Of a DNA stretch of 64,000 nt, positions 31,316 to 39,855 are shown piece after piece. Made by a program: the position numbers and the translations under genes. The stretch covers positions 810,662-874,661 of the forward strand of contig CP009217.2 in NCBI GenBank assembly GCA_000746585.2, in the 5' to 3' direction. A model generated the notes under the pieces. The model was not told the DNA's origin, did no database searches, and worked only from the letters and a program-made list of their open reading frames with translations. Numbering within the stretch: the stretch's first letter is position 1; every line of letters starts with the position of its first letter. Source of the stretch: Rickettsiales bacterium Ac37b. GTDB lineage: Bacteria > Pseudomonadota > Alphaproteobacteria > Rickettsiales > Arcanibacteraceae.

Positions 31316-32689
31316 TTAACTTCCGCTTATCAGAGCTTGCATACTATTATCACGACTCTTCATTACCAAATCAACATAGCTTGGCCCTTTTACCCTTTCT
31401 TTAATAAAAGGTACTATAAGTTCTAAAGGCTCATCTTTTATATTCTGAGCTTTTTCTACATCATTAACATTTTGAGGCGCATCTGTATTACGTACTTTAC
31501 CTATTAACCCCCATACAGAGATTCCTATCCCAGAAACAAATGTTCCAGGAACAAAATTGGCAATTAAGGGAAGAGCCCCTGGAATCAGGGTAGCAATTAT
31601 AGGAACTTCTGGAAATGCCCAAAATAACAATGATAAACCTGTCACTAATAAACCAGCTATGAGAGCTTTACTACTATGACGAGGCTTAATAGCTTGTTTA
31701 TGTATACAGGTCTGATTAGAGACTGGCTTTATTATGTTTTCTAACTTATTTTGGGCGTGAATTTGCTTATCACGGTCTTTATTTATTTCATCAATTAACT
31801 CTGGCGATAATTCCCTTTGATTAATGGATGATAATCCTCTATTTTTAACCTCATCTTCCGTTCCTATAATACAACCATATTTTTCAATATCACGAACTTT
31901 ACCAAATATGCGTCCATCCTCTAGCATGACGCCAGCTTTACTAAGTATTCCGTCTGCTACCCAATCTTTACCATATCTTCCTTGTACTACTTCAGTATAT
32001 AAAAATCTTTTCTTATTATTTGATTCACCTTTATATATACCTTCATATAGCATTTTTTCATAATCCAGAGGTACCGGATCATTATCCATAATACGATTAA
32101 ACCACTCTTTTGGATCAACTTTCTTCATTATCTTTTGTATTATCCCTGTATGAGAAAATAAATGGTTCATCATTCGCTCTACTGCCGCATCAGCAAGAAA
32201 TTCTAGTGATTTATCATCTTTAATATTTGCAAGTTGAGAACCATATTTTTTTGCTAATTCCTTTGAGATTTTTTCAATCAAATCTAGTGACTTTTGACCT
32301 CGTGGAAGCATTTCATCAACTTCCTTATTAGCATTAATTACAACATCTTTATAAAATTTATAAGCTACATCCGTAGCAAAAGCACCTATGACGTATGTGA
32401 ACGCATTACCTCCTAATAAATTACCAATATAGCATAAAGGAGGTATATTCATGGCCATAAGGCTACGATCTAGTATATATTTTATATCATCTATGGTATC
32501 CGGAAGTGGTAAAGCTCTCCCACCTGCTATTGTTTCAATAGTATCTCTACCCACTCTGAATTTTTCACATATCAATGCCTGGAACCTGCTTTGCGCATCC
32601 ATTAACTTATATTCCTCTTTAGTCATAACCAATTCAGATTGAACTTCTTCATTACACACTTTTTTTAAAGTGTTTTCAATTAGAGCCAC
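31316..32689 (-). CDS. Uncharacterised membrane-anchored protein; 5' end altered by an IS
   Basis: A 457-residue protein that I do not recognise. Residues ~1-330 are soluble and charged, with repeated lysine/aspartate-rich helices. Residues ~338-400 are strongly hydrophobic (ALIAGLLVTGLSLLFWAF, VPIIATLIPGALPLIANF, FVSGIGISVWGLIG), about three membrane segments, followed by a polar tail. The GTG at 32689 lies inside the neighbouring transposon end, so the first four or so residues are not native. Likely original starts are GTG at 32659 or ATG at 32626 (MTKEEYKLMDAQSRFQ); neither has a clear ribosome site. It probably formed a pair with the gene now beyond the insertion. Confidence 0.6.
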   Translation of the reverse strand: MALIENTLKKVCNEEVQSELVMTKEEYKLMDAQSRFQALICEKFRVGRDTIETIAGGRALPLPDTIDDIKYILDRSLMAMNIPPLCYIGNLLGGNAFTYVIGAFATDVAYKFYKDVVINANKEVDEMLPRGQKSLDLIEKISKELAKKYGSQLANIKDDKSLEFLADAAVERMMNHLFSHTGIIQKIMKKVDPKEWFNRIMDNDPVPLDYEKMLYEGIYKGESNNKKRFLYTEVVQGRYGKDWVADGILSKAGVMLEDGRIFGKVRDIEKYGCIIGTEDEVKNRGLSSINQRELSPELIDEINKDRDKQIHAQNKLENIIKPVSNQTCIHKQAIKPRHSSKALIAGLLVTGLSLLFWAFPEVPIIATLIPGALPLIANFVPGTFVSGIGISVWGLIGKVRNTDAPQNVNDVEKAQNIKDEPLELIVPFIKERVKGPSYVDLVMKSRDNSMQALISGS

Positions 32690-33665
32690 AAAGCGTCCGA
32701 ATCTTTGCCTTGTACGGTTTCAGTAGTTGATGGTTAGGATTAATTCTAAAATTATTAGCATTTTGTGTGTAACAAGTCAAGATCATTTCAAAAGGCGTTT
32801 TTCTAGCAATAGAAGAAAGCCTTTTAGCATAATTATAAGCCATAACAAAAGCTTGTAGATGACTATCTAACTCTTCTCTACTAGTATAATGATACTTCTT
32901 AGTAGTAGCTTCTTTTATAGTCCTATTCATTCTTTCTACTTGACCATTGGTACTTGGACTATAAGGCCTTGTTGTGCGATGCCTGATACCGTAATCTTTA
33001 CATTTTAGATCAAATCTATGTCTTGCTTTAGGAGCTCTGTACCTGGCTAAACCATTGTAAGCAAATTGAACACCATTATCAGTTAATATGGTATGTATCT
33101 TAAAGGGACAGCTACTTACCAAGTTATCAAGAAAATTAACTGTAGTATCGCCATTGCTATTATTATGCAGCTCAACATAAGCAAATTTACTCACTCTACA
33201 TATTGCCACAAATATGTAAAATTTTCCCTCACCAATTCTTACTTCTGTGATATCAAGATGCATAAATCCTATTTCATAAGCCTTAAATTTCTTCTTCTCT
33301 TTGATATTATCTTCTTTGGGTAAACAAGATAAACCGTACCGTTTAAGGCATCGGTAAAGATTTGAACGAGTTAAATAAGGTATTTCTTTAATAAGTGCAT
33401 CAAAGCAATCATCCAAAGGTAATTGCGTAGACTTACGAAAAGCAATAATCAAAGCTTCATCTTCGGGCTTCAAAATAGTAGTTGCTTTTTTAGGAGCATT
33501 AGAGCGATCTTCTACTCCTTCTTCTTTTCTTTGACGCCATTTTATCACAGTTTTAGGGTTAATATTATATTGTTCACTTAATTCTTTGATCGTAGCTTGC
33601 GATCGCTGTAATTCTTTTCTAATTGCGTGCGTAGTCGTGGCGCAGCCATGTAATATTTGTCCCAC
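32676..33665 (-). CDS. IS481 family transposase
   Basis: A 329-residue DDE transposase. N-terminal helix-turn-helix (~14-46, ATIKELSEQYNINPKTVIKW), then the integrase core with D138 (FMHLDITEV), D196 (ILTDNGVQF) and E244 (NGQVERMNRTI), and the family C-terminus INPNHQL. GTG start with GGAGG 4 bp upstream; that site appears to come from the target gene. The tail after NHQL (LKPYKAKIRTLCGSN) is longer than in the usual members, and its stop codon lies in the flanking DNA, so the natural stop was probably lost. The reading frame is intact, so it may be active. Confidence 0.88.
   Translation of the reverse strand: MGQILHGCATTTHAIRKELQRSQATIKELSEQYNINPKTVIKWRQRKEEGVEDRSNAPKKATTILKPEDEALIIAFRKSTQLPLDDCFDALIKEIPYLTRSNLYRCLKRYGLSCLPKEDNIKEKKKFKAYEIGFMHLDITEVRIGEGKFYIFVAICRVSKFAYVELHNNSNGDTTVNFLDNLVSSCPFKIHTILTDNGVQFAYNGLARYRAPKARHRFDLKCKDYGIRHRTTRPYSPSTNGQVERMNRTIKEATTKKYHYTSREELDSHLQAFVMAYNYAKRLSSIARKTPFEMILTCYTQNANNFRINPNHQLLKPYKAKIRTLCGSN
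32682..33665 (-). mobile_element. IS481-type insertion sequence (boundaries tentative)
   Basis: One copy, about 984 bp, carrying only the transposase. The tetranucleotide AATT occurs on both sides (32678-32681 and 33666-33669) and could be the target duplication. Removing the element and one AATT gives the upstream gene a natural end (LEELKTL then TAA). Terminal inverted repeats are poor by eye: only ACAAA is shared at similar distance from the two ends. The exact ends therefore need a second copy for comparison. Confidence 0.55.
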
Positions 33666-34675
33666 AATTCCTCCAAATTAATTATATCCCTAGCTCTTAT
33701 TATATACTCTTTTTTTCTTCCATCAACCCTTGAAATTGTACACCTAGGCGCTATAGCTTCAATCTTGGCCTTGTTAAGTAGAGTTTTTATGTGAGTAGGA
33801 AAAACTTTTAGGGCTTGATTTATTTTAGTTTTTAAATGTTCAAAGCTTACTTTTTTATTTATACGCTCATGGAGCAATACTTTTAAATTTAATATGCCAA
33901 GATCAGCTTTATGTAACTTTAGTTTTTGCGCTTTCTCAAAATTTAGGGCTATATCTTTTGTAGCCCGATTAAATTCTTCTTCAGTATTATATTTTTGAGA
34001 TTTTTCTGCAAATTTTGCACTTTCTATCCAACCAATCCTATTCAGCACTCTAGCTTTGTCTAAATTATTAATAGCATACTCATTATAAAGTTCTAAAGAT
34101 TTCTTATAATAAGATAATGCTTCGTCTACCTGATTTTCGTCAACTGGTTTTTGTTTCTCACACATTCTACCTAGACGAAAATAAGCAAAAGCCGCATTTC
34201 CTGCAAATAGTTTTAAATTATCTCCTTCAGATTTATCATCTTTTTTCTTATCATATGTTGATATTAATTTTTCATATTCTGTTTTTACATTAGAGATATT
34301 TTCTTTTTCATCAAAATAACATTTTCTAGCCTTGGCTTCTATGCACCCCGCATCTATAGCTTGTTCATAATATCCTCTAATTACAGCTGGTAAGTCTTCT
34401 GGCTTTATATTACGATCCTTGGTTAAATTAAATTCTAGTATAAAGCCGAGTGTAAAATATATATTACCTTTATCTATATTTTTCTCCTTAGAACCTGCTT
34501 TTTCCTTTAATTGTTCATAGGCTGCCTGATATTGACCTTGATTTAGTAAATCAAATACGTTATCTACTTGATCTTGCTCTCGCGAAGCATATACAGACTT
34601 ACTAACATCAGGCTGAATACTTTTTTGTGCGCTATAAGGTTTTTTAGATATTATATTTTGAAACTTTTTTTTCAT
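33578..34675 (-). CDS. TPR-like helical repeat protein, C-terminus replaced by IS sequence
   Basis: A 365-residue protein with helix-turn-helix pairs of the tetratricopeptide type: VFDLLNQGQYQAAYEQLKEK, GNIYFTLGFILEFN, YYEQAIDAGCIEAKA, AFAYFRLGRMCEKQ and DEALSYYKKSLELYNEYA. The first 50 residues are basic and polar, without a signal peptide. The last ~29 residues (KYYMAAPRLRTQLEKNY onward) are read from the transposon in another frame than the transposase. The native protein probably ended at RDIINLEELKTL. Function unknown; TPR proteins usually bind other proteins. Same strand as the membrane protein at 31316-32689. The 34676-34918 gap upstream is AT-rich and featureless. Confidence 0.65.
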   Translation of the reverse strand: MKKKFQNIISKKPYSAQKSIQPDVSKSVYASREQDQVDNVFDLLNQGQYQAAYEQLKEKAGSKEKNIDKGNIYFTLGFILEFNLTKDRNIKPEDLPAVIRGYYEQAIDAGCIEAKARKCYFDEKENISNVKTEYEKLISTYDKKKDDKSEGDNLKLFAGNAAFAYFRLGRMCEKQKPVDENQVDEALSYYKKSLELYNEYAINNLDKARVLNRIGWIESAKFAEKSQKYNTEEEFNRATKDIALNFEKAQKLKLHKADLGILNLKVLLHERINKKVSFEHLKTKINQALKVFPTHIKTLLNKAKIEAIAPRCTISRVDGRKKEYIIRARDIINLEELWDKYYMAAPRLRTQLEKNYSDRKLRSKN

Positions 34676-34918
34676 AAATTATTAACTTTTTCTGCATTAT
34701 ATAATTAATATCTTAATTTAAGATATCAAAAACAACTTAAGAAATCAACGCTTAAATAATAAGAATTTGTTAGGAAAATTTAGTAAAAATATTAAAGAAA
34801 TCTTTAAGCAAGATATATAACAAAAGAAACTATTACAAGACTATAATTTATAAAATTCATTTAAATAACTAAGGTTGTGTATACTGATATTTTAAAAATG
34901 CAACAAATATATATGACT

Positions 34919-36256
34919 TTAGTATATAAGGCTATATACTATTTCTCCACCAACAATGGTTTTGATTGCCCTGCCCTTTACCTTCCTTCCATTAAATGGA
35001 GAATTTTTAGATTTACTGCTAAATTTTTCTGTCTCTATTACCCACTCACGATTCAGATCGATTAACACTAAATCAGCCTTATTACCCTTCAGTAATCTTC
35101 CAGACTGAAGACCTAATATCTCTGCAGGCTTAGATGTCATCTTTGATAATACATCTTGTAAAGAAAGTAATCCATTATGATACAACTCCAGAGATAATGG
35201 TAACATTGTTTCTACACCTACTATACCAAAACTAGCACTAGCTAGGGACACTTGCTTACTTTCTTCATCGTGTGGCGCATGATCTGTAGCAATGGCATCT
35301 ATTATTCCTTCTTGGAGCCCTTGAATTAAAGCTAATCTATCTTCTTCCGATCTAAGAGGAGGATTCATTTTTGCATAGCTACCATGCTCTAAAACTGCCT
35401 TATCAGTTAGTAAAAAATGGTGAGGAGCTACTTCACAGGTAACTTTTAATCCCTCTTCTTTTGCCCGTTTTACAGCCTTAAGAGCTTCTTTAGTGGATAT
35501 ATGTAATACATGATACTTGCCTCCTGTAATTCCTAAAATAGCTAGATCTCTTTCCACCATAACTGACTCAGAAATATTCGGTATACCTGTAACTCCTAGT
35601 TTAAATGATACCTCTCCTTCATTAATACATCCACCTTGAGAAAGGTGGAGATCTTCTGCGTGCTGGGCAATAGGAACTCCAAACATACTTGAATAAGATA
35701 ATGCTCTTCTCATGAGCAAAGGATTCATCACCGGACCGCCATCGTCAGTAAACCCAACTACCCCAGCTTCCACCAACTTTCCCATCTCAGTCAGCTCTTG
35801 ACCATTTCTTTTTTTAGTAATTGCAGCATATGCTAATATATTCAGATAGGCAGTATCTTTTGCTTTTGCTTTAAGCAATTCTACCACTTCTACGCTATCT
35901 ATAGCAGGCTCAGTATTAGGCTGGCATACTACAGTAGTAATTCCTCCACTCACTGCTGATTTGCTACCTGTAGCAAGAGTTTCTTTATGCGTTTGACCAG
36001 GCTCACGAAAATGCACTTGCATATCTATCAAACCAGGCGCTAATAAATGGCCTTTACAATCTATGACCTCTATTCCATCCGGTATATTATCTCGAAATAA
36101 ATCCTTACCAAAATCAGCAATTTGATCTCCGATAGTGAGCAATGCTCCTTGCGCATCTAGCCCCGTGCTTGGATCGTATAACCTAGCATTTATATAAGCT
36201 ATTTTTTTATGTTGATTTGTACGTAGTGGCAATTGCCATTGCTGCTGCATAGACAT
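34919..36256 (-). CDS. pyrC: Dihydroorotase (class I)
   Basis: Amidohydrolase that cyclises N-carbamoyl-aspartate to dihydroorotate in pyrimidine synthesis. 445 residues, class I length. Motifs: GLIDMQVHFREPGQTHKET, GGITTVVCQPNTEPA, HAEDLHLSQ, EVAPHHFLL, MNPPLRSEEDR and the catalytic IDAIATDHAPHDEESK. The first metal-binding motif, normally D-x-H-x-H, reads DMQVH here, with Gln for the first His. The start has two nearby Mets (MSMQQQ). Alone on this strand and divergent from the HAD gene. Confidence 0.92.
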   Translation of the reverse strand: MSMQQQWQLPLRTNQHKKIAYINARLYDPSTGLDAQGALLTIGDQIADFGKDLFRDNIPDGIEVIDCKGHLLAPGLIDMQVHFREPGQTHKETLATGSKSAVSGGITTVVCQPNTEPAIDSVEVVELLKAKAKDTAYLNILAYAAITKKRNGQELTEMGKLVEAGVVGFTDDGGPVMNPLLMRRALSYSSMFGVPIAQHAEDLHLSQGGCINEGEVSFKLGVTGIPNISESVMVERDLAILGITGGKYHVLHISTKEALKAVKRAKEEGLKVTCEVAPHHFLLTDKAVLEHGSYAKMNPPLRSEEDRLALIQGLQEGIIDAIATDHAPHDEESKQVSLASASFGIVGVETMLPLSLELYHNGLLSLQDVLSKMTSKPAEILGLQSGRLLKGNKADLVLIDLNREWVIETEKFSSKSKNSPFNGRKVKGRAIKTIVGGEIVYSLIY

Positions 36257-36408
36257 TTTCCTTTTTATGATAAAATTTTTTTCAAAATGACATAATTATC
36301 TCTTTAAATCAATCAATTTTAATAACATTAAGTTGCCAAATTTATAAATATGATATTAAATCAAGGGAAAGGAATGTTTTGTTTGTATTCAATTATAGAG
36401 GTAATAAA

Positions 36409-37122
36409 ATGCAAGTTATTCCAGGTAAAGAATTAGTTACTCCCAAAGCTATTATATTCGACTTCGATGAAACTTTGGTATCTACCTTAAGATTCATAAA
36501 TGATGCATTTACTAAAGTATATGAAACAACGCAAGGTAAATATGGCACAAAAGAAGAGTTAGATCAGAAATTACGCGGTCCTTCATTTGACATAACATTT
36601 CAAGAAACTTTTAAAGACGAATATGAATATTATAAAAAAGTTTTTTTAGAGAAATATTATAACGCATTTGAAAACACACAAATAGAGGAAATTTTCAAGC
36701 CAGGCGCGCAAGAATTAATAGATTTTTTATCAAAGCAAAATGTACCTTTAATTTTAACGAGTAATAAACCTTTTGAATATCTTGATAAAGAAGTAAAATT
36801 ACTAAAGGTAAATCAGTTCTTTAAATTTATAATAGGAGCTGAAGATTTTAATAAAATTAAACCCGATCCTTACATGGCATTTAAAGCACTTAATAATTGC
36901 GGCATAACTTATAAAGAAGGTGCATTTAATCGTGATATATGGCTTATAGGTAATCATAAATTTGATTTAGAATGTGCTAAAAATATACCATGTACAGCAA
37001 TTTATTATGGAAATCATGTTCCTACTGATTATGCCGTAGATTGTATATATGAAAATCATACCCAATTTAAAAATTATATAGAAACAAAACTATTTAACAA
37101 AACAACGGAAATGCATTATTAA
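36409..37122 (+). CDS. HAD superfamily hydrolase, phosphoglycolate-phosphatase-like
   Basis: A 237-residue haloacid-dehalogenase fold protein with helical cap. Motif I FDFDETLVST, motif II ILTSNKP, motif III KIKPDP. Motif IV, usually GD-x3-D, reads GNHKFDLECAK, with Asn for the first acidic residue. It most resembles Gph-type phosphatases that clear small phospho-metabolites; the substrate cannot be told. The ATG at 36409 is preferred because AGAGGT lies 7 bp upstream; the ATG at 36379 would place that site inside the gene. Confidence 0.75.
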   Translation: MQVIPGKELVTPKAIIFDFDETLVSTLRFINDAFTKVYETTQGKYGTKEELDQKLRGPSFDITFQETFKDEYEYYKKVFLEKYYNAFENTQIEEIFKPGAQELIDFLSKQNVPLILTSNKPFEYLDKEVKLLKVNQFFKFIIGAEDFNKIKPDPYMAFKALNNCGITYKEGAFNRDIWLIGNHKFDLECAKNIPCTAIYYGNHVPTDYAVDCIYENHTQFKNYIETKLFNKTTEMHY

Positions 37123-37239
37123 TGTTAAACTGGGTACTTTTAAAATACTATTTTTATATTAGGTACACATAAACTTAAATGACCTAAACACTCATGGAAG
37201 TGCCAAAGCATATACAAGTCAACTATATAATATTTTTTA

Positions 37240-38115
37240 CTAATTTCTATTCTCCTTTTTACCAGAAAGCAATAATGCTTTGTCATAGATTTCTTTTTTC
37301 ATACAATCAGGATAGCGTGCTAATAATTTTGCTGCTGTATCTTTTACACTATTTGCTGCAAGTAATGTTAAGATTTCTTGGGCATTAATATCATTTACAT
37401 CTTTAATTATATATATAATAGGAGGCCCAACAACAATTACAATCTCTCCTTTAACATCTACATTATTGTACCTCTCAAGCAGCTCACTTATAGTGCCATG
37501 TATATGCTCTTCATAAATCTTGGTTAATTCTCTTAATATGCTAATTTTACGATCCGAACCAAATATTTCTAACATTGCTTGTAATGTAACTCTTAAACGT
37601 TTGGCTGATTCAAAAAATACTAAACTCGCTTTCAACTCTTTTATTTCTTTCAAATTAGAAAGTCTAGCTTCATGCTTATTAGGTAAAAATCCCATAAATA
37701 AAAATCTATCTGTGGGCAGCGCTGCAACTGTTAATGCTGCAATAACAGAAGAAGGCCCAGGTATAGTCGTTACCTTTATATTAGCTTCTTTAAATGTTTG
37801 AATTAGCTTATATCCTGGATCAGATATCAAAGGTGTCCCAGCATCTGATACCAGCGCTGCACTTAATCCTTCAGAAAGTTTCTTACGAAATTTAAATCGA
37901 TCTTGATCTGTACTATAGTCATTATAGCAAAACATAGATTTTTTTATATTCAGATGGGTTAATAACCTACCCGTTACTCTCGTATCTTCGCATATAATAA
38001 AATCAACAGAGCGTAAAATACGCATAGCGTGTAACGTAATATCCTCATAGTTACCAATAGGCGTTGCAACTATGTATAATCCTGTAAGTTTACCTTGCAT
38101 AATATTAAGCAGCAT
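37240..38115 (-). CDS. rsmI: 16S rRNA (cytidine1402-2'-O)-methyltransferase
   Basis: SAM-dependent tetrapyrrole-methylase-fold enzyme that modifies C1402 in the decoding centre with RsmH. 291 residues: GLYIVATPIGNYEDITLHA, ICEDTRVTGRLL, LVSDAGTPLISDPGYKLI, VTTIPGPSSVIAAL and LPTDRFLFMGFLPNK. Divergent from the LpoA-like lipoprotein gene with ~50 bp between them, the same divergent pair as yraL/yraM in enterobacteria. Confidence 0.96.
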   Translation of the reverse strand: MLLNIMQGKLTGLYIVATPIGNYEDITLHAMRILRSVDFIICEDTRVTGRLLTHLNIKKSMFCYNDYSTDQDRFKFRKKLSEGLSAALVSDAGTPLISDPGYKLIQTFKEANIKVTTIPGPSSVIAALTVAALPTDRFLFMGFLPNKHEARLSNLKEIKELKASLVFFESAKRLRVTLQAMLEIFGSDRKISILRELTKIYEEHIHGTISELLERYNNVDVKGEIVIVVGPPIIYIIKDVNDINAQEILTLLAANSVKDTAAKLLARYPDCMKKEIYDKALLLSGKKENRN

Positions 38116-38166
38116 TTTAATGTTAATTAAAGTATTTTTAGAACTAACTATATAATAGAATGTATA

Positions 38167-39336
38167 ATGTTTAAATATGTTATTAAGATTATTTTAGCTG
38201 TTTGTATAATATTACTTCCTGCTTGCCAACTAAAAAATGCTTCTAAATCTAACTCTATTTCTAGTAAGTCTAAACCCATTTCTAATACCCAAGAACAAGT
38301 TAAGATAGCATTGCTCTTACCTCTCTCAGGTAAATCGCAAAAGCTAGGGCGTGCTATGTCAGAAATGGCAGAGTTATCTCTTTTTCATACAAATAACAAT
38401 AATATAAAGCTTTTAATGTACGATACAAATGATGATACTCTTATGGCACAAAATCGTATAAAAGAAGCAATAAATAATGGAGCAAAATTAATTATTGGTC
38501 CGGTCTTTTCTAACACTACTATGGCAGTTAAAGATATAGCAATAAACAATAAAATAAATCTCATATCATTCTCTAATGACCCTAATTTAACCAATAAAGG
38601 TATTTTTATATTAGGATTTTCTTCTGATGCACAAATAAAGGTAATTACTGCGTATACTATGAATCAAGGCATTAATCAGTTTTATACCTTATTGCCTGCA
38701 ACTTCTTATGGGCGTGTTGTTGCACAAATTTTACGTGATATTGTTATTAATAACGGTGGAAATATAGTCAAAACTGAATTTTATACCCATAATATAGCTG
38801 AACTCGAGATTGCCGTAGAAAGTATCGTCACGGCAATCAACAATAATCTTAATAACCGACAAGACGATTCCATCAACAAACAAGCACTATTTATACCAGA
38901 AGGTGGAAATCAATTAAAAGCTATTTTAACATTATTATCTAAGTATAAATTAGATTTTGATCAAGTACAATTACTTGGCACTGGTCAATGGGATGATTAT
39001 GACACTTTTTCCATATCAGAATTAAATGGAGCGTGGTTCGCAGGTAGCTATAATAAAGAACGCGAACTCTTAGAAAACATGTTTAATAGAGAGTATGGTT
39101 ATAGACCACCTCGCTTATCAATTCTAGCTTATGATGCAATTGCACTAGCTAGCACACTTGCCGATAAGAAGAATTTTAGCAAAGAAGCGCTTATAAATAA
39201 AAATGGATTTATAGGAGTAGATGGTACATTTAGATTTAATAGCAATGGCCTTACAGAAAGGAATTTAGCCATTATTAAAATTCTGGATCAACATTTGGAA
39301 GTTATTGAACCGTCTTCTGCAACTTTTATTGATTAA
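38167..39336 (+). CDS. Penicillin-binding-protein activator, LpoA-like lipoprotein
   Basis: A 389-residue predicted lipoprotein: hydrophobic start and lipobox LLPAC (Cys20), a serine-rich linker (~23-42), then a periplasmic type-1 binding-protein fold (VKIALLLPLSGKSQKLGRAM, NGAKLIIGPVFSNTTMAV, YTLLPATSYGRVVA, SILAYDAIALASTL). This matches the YraM/LppC family; in E. coli LpoA activates the peptidoglycan synthase PBP1A from the outer membrane. Its place next to rsmI supports the family call. It is shorter than E. coli LpoA because it lacks the N-terminal TPR domain, as usual in alphaproteobacteria. Confidence 0.83.
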   Translation: MFKYVIKIILAVCIILLPACQLKNASKSNSISSKSKPISNTQEQVKIALLLPLSGKSQKLGRAMSEMAELSLFHTNNNNIKLLMYDTNDDTLMAQNRIKEAINNGAKLIIGPVFSNTTMAVKDIAINNKINLISFSNDPNLTNKGIFILGFSSDAQIKVITAYTMNQGINQFYTLLPATSYGRVVAQILRDIVINNGGNIVKTEFYTHNIAELEIAVESIVTAINNNLNNRQDDSINKQALFIPEGGNQLKAILTLLSKYKLDFDQVQLLGTGQWDDYDTFSISELNGAWFAGSYNKERELLENMFNREYGYRPPRLSILAYDAIALASTLADKKNFSKEALINKNGFIGVDGTFRFNSNGLTERNLAIIKILDQHLEVIEPSSATFID

Positions 39337-39415
39337 ATATAACGAAAATACTTATGAAATAGACAACCATTTTAGAACTTAAAAATATAATTTGTGATAT
39401 TTTTATAGTAAACTC

Positions 39416-39444
39416 TTGACATGTTAATCAGCTAAATTTATACC
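39416..39444 (+). promoter_or_regulatory. Probable sigma-70 promoter of tRNA-Met
   Basis: TTGACA (39416-39421), 17-bp spacer, TATACC (39439-39444). The tRNA begins 19 bp after the -10 box. Confidence 0.65.
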
Positions 39445-39462
39445 CTTAAGTATAGTTCCTAT

Positions 39463-39539
39463 GGCGGAGTAGCTCAGTTGGTTAGAGCGGTGGAATCATA
39501 ATCCATGTGTCGGGGGTTCAAATCCCTCCTTCGCTACCA
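39463..39539 (+). tRNA. tRNA-Met (CAT), elongator
   Basis: A 77-nt cloverleaf with encoded CCA. Acceptor GGCGGAG/CTTCGCT with a G1:U72 pair, D-arm GCTC...GAGC, anticodon arm GTGGA-ATCATAA-TCCAT with anticodon CAT, T-arm GGGGG-TTCAAAT-CCCTC. G1:U72 and the lack of three G:C pairs in the anticodon stem argue for the elongator, not the initiator; the acceptor stem does not look like the lysidine-modified tRNA-Ile. Confidence 0.93.
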
Positions 39540-39541
39540 AT

Positions 39542-39754
39542 CTATTGGTTGTTAATATTATCTTCGCGTAATTTTATCCACTTTTTTTTAATTGTCTCTA
39601 GTATAAACTCATTAGATGTAGATGGATAATCATCAAAATCTAATAAAGATATAATACGTTTATGTAACCTAGGTAAACTTAAATTTTCTATATCTTCTTC
39701 AGGATAGTTTTCTTCCAAAGCTTCTATTATTACTTCAATATCTGCCCAACGCAT
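39542..39754 (-). CDS. iscX: Fe-S cluster assembly protein IscX-like
   Basis: A 70-residue acidic protein beginning MRWADIEVIIEALEENYPEEDIENL, with LHKRIISLLDFDDYP and SNEFILETIKKKWIKL. This matches IscX/YfhJ, which binds the desulfurase IscS and iron and adjusts cluster synthesis. It stands apart from any isc operon, between the tRNA and pdxH, and its stop lies 2 bp from the tRNA 3' end. Confidence 0.85.
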   Translation of the reverse strand: MRWADIEVIIEALEENYPEEDIENLSLPRLHKRIISLLDFDDYPSTSNEFILETIKKKWIKLREDNINNQ

Positions 39755-39855
39755 CTTACACCATTCAAAAATAATTTAAAAATAATAATGACATAATGTT
39801 TTAAATACCTAAAATAAAATTATAATATATAATAATTTAAAGCTGCAATATAAAT

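Noticed and set aside
31316-34675. One gene of about 800 residues split by the IS
   Set aside because: Rejoining across the AATT puts a stop (TAA) six codons into the junction in the TPR frame, so two separate genes are more likely.
39463-39539. Initiator tRNA-fMet or lysidine tRNA-Ile
   Set aside because: The acceptor begins with a G1:U72 pair and the anticodon stem lacks three consecutive G:C pairs, which does not fit the initiator; the arms match elongator tRNA-Met better than tRNA-Ile2.
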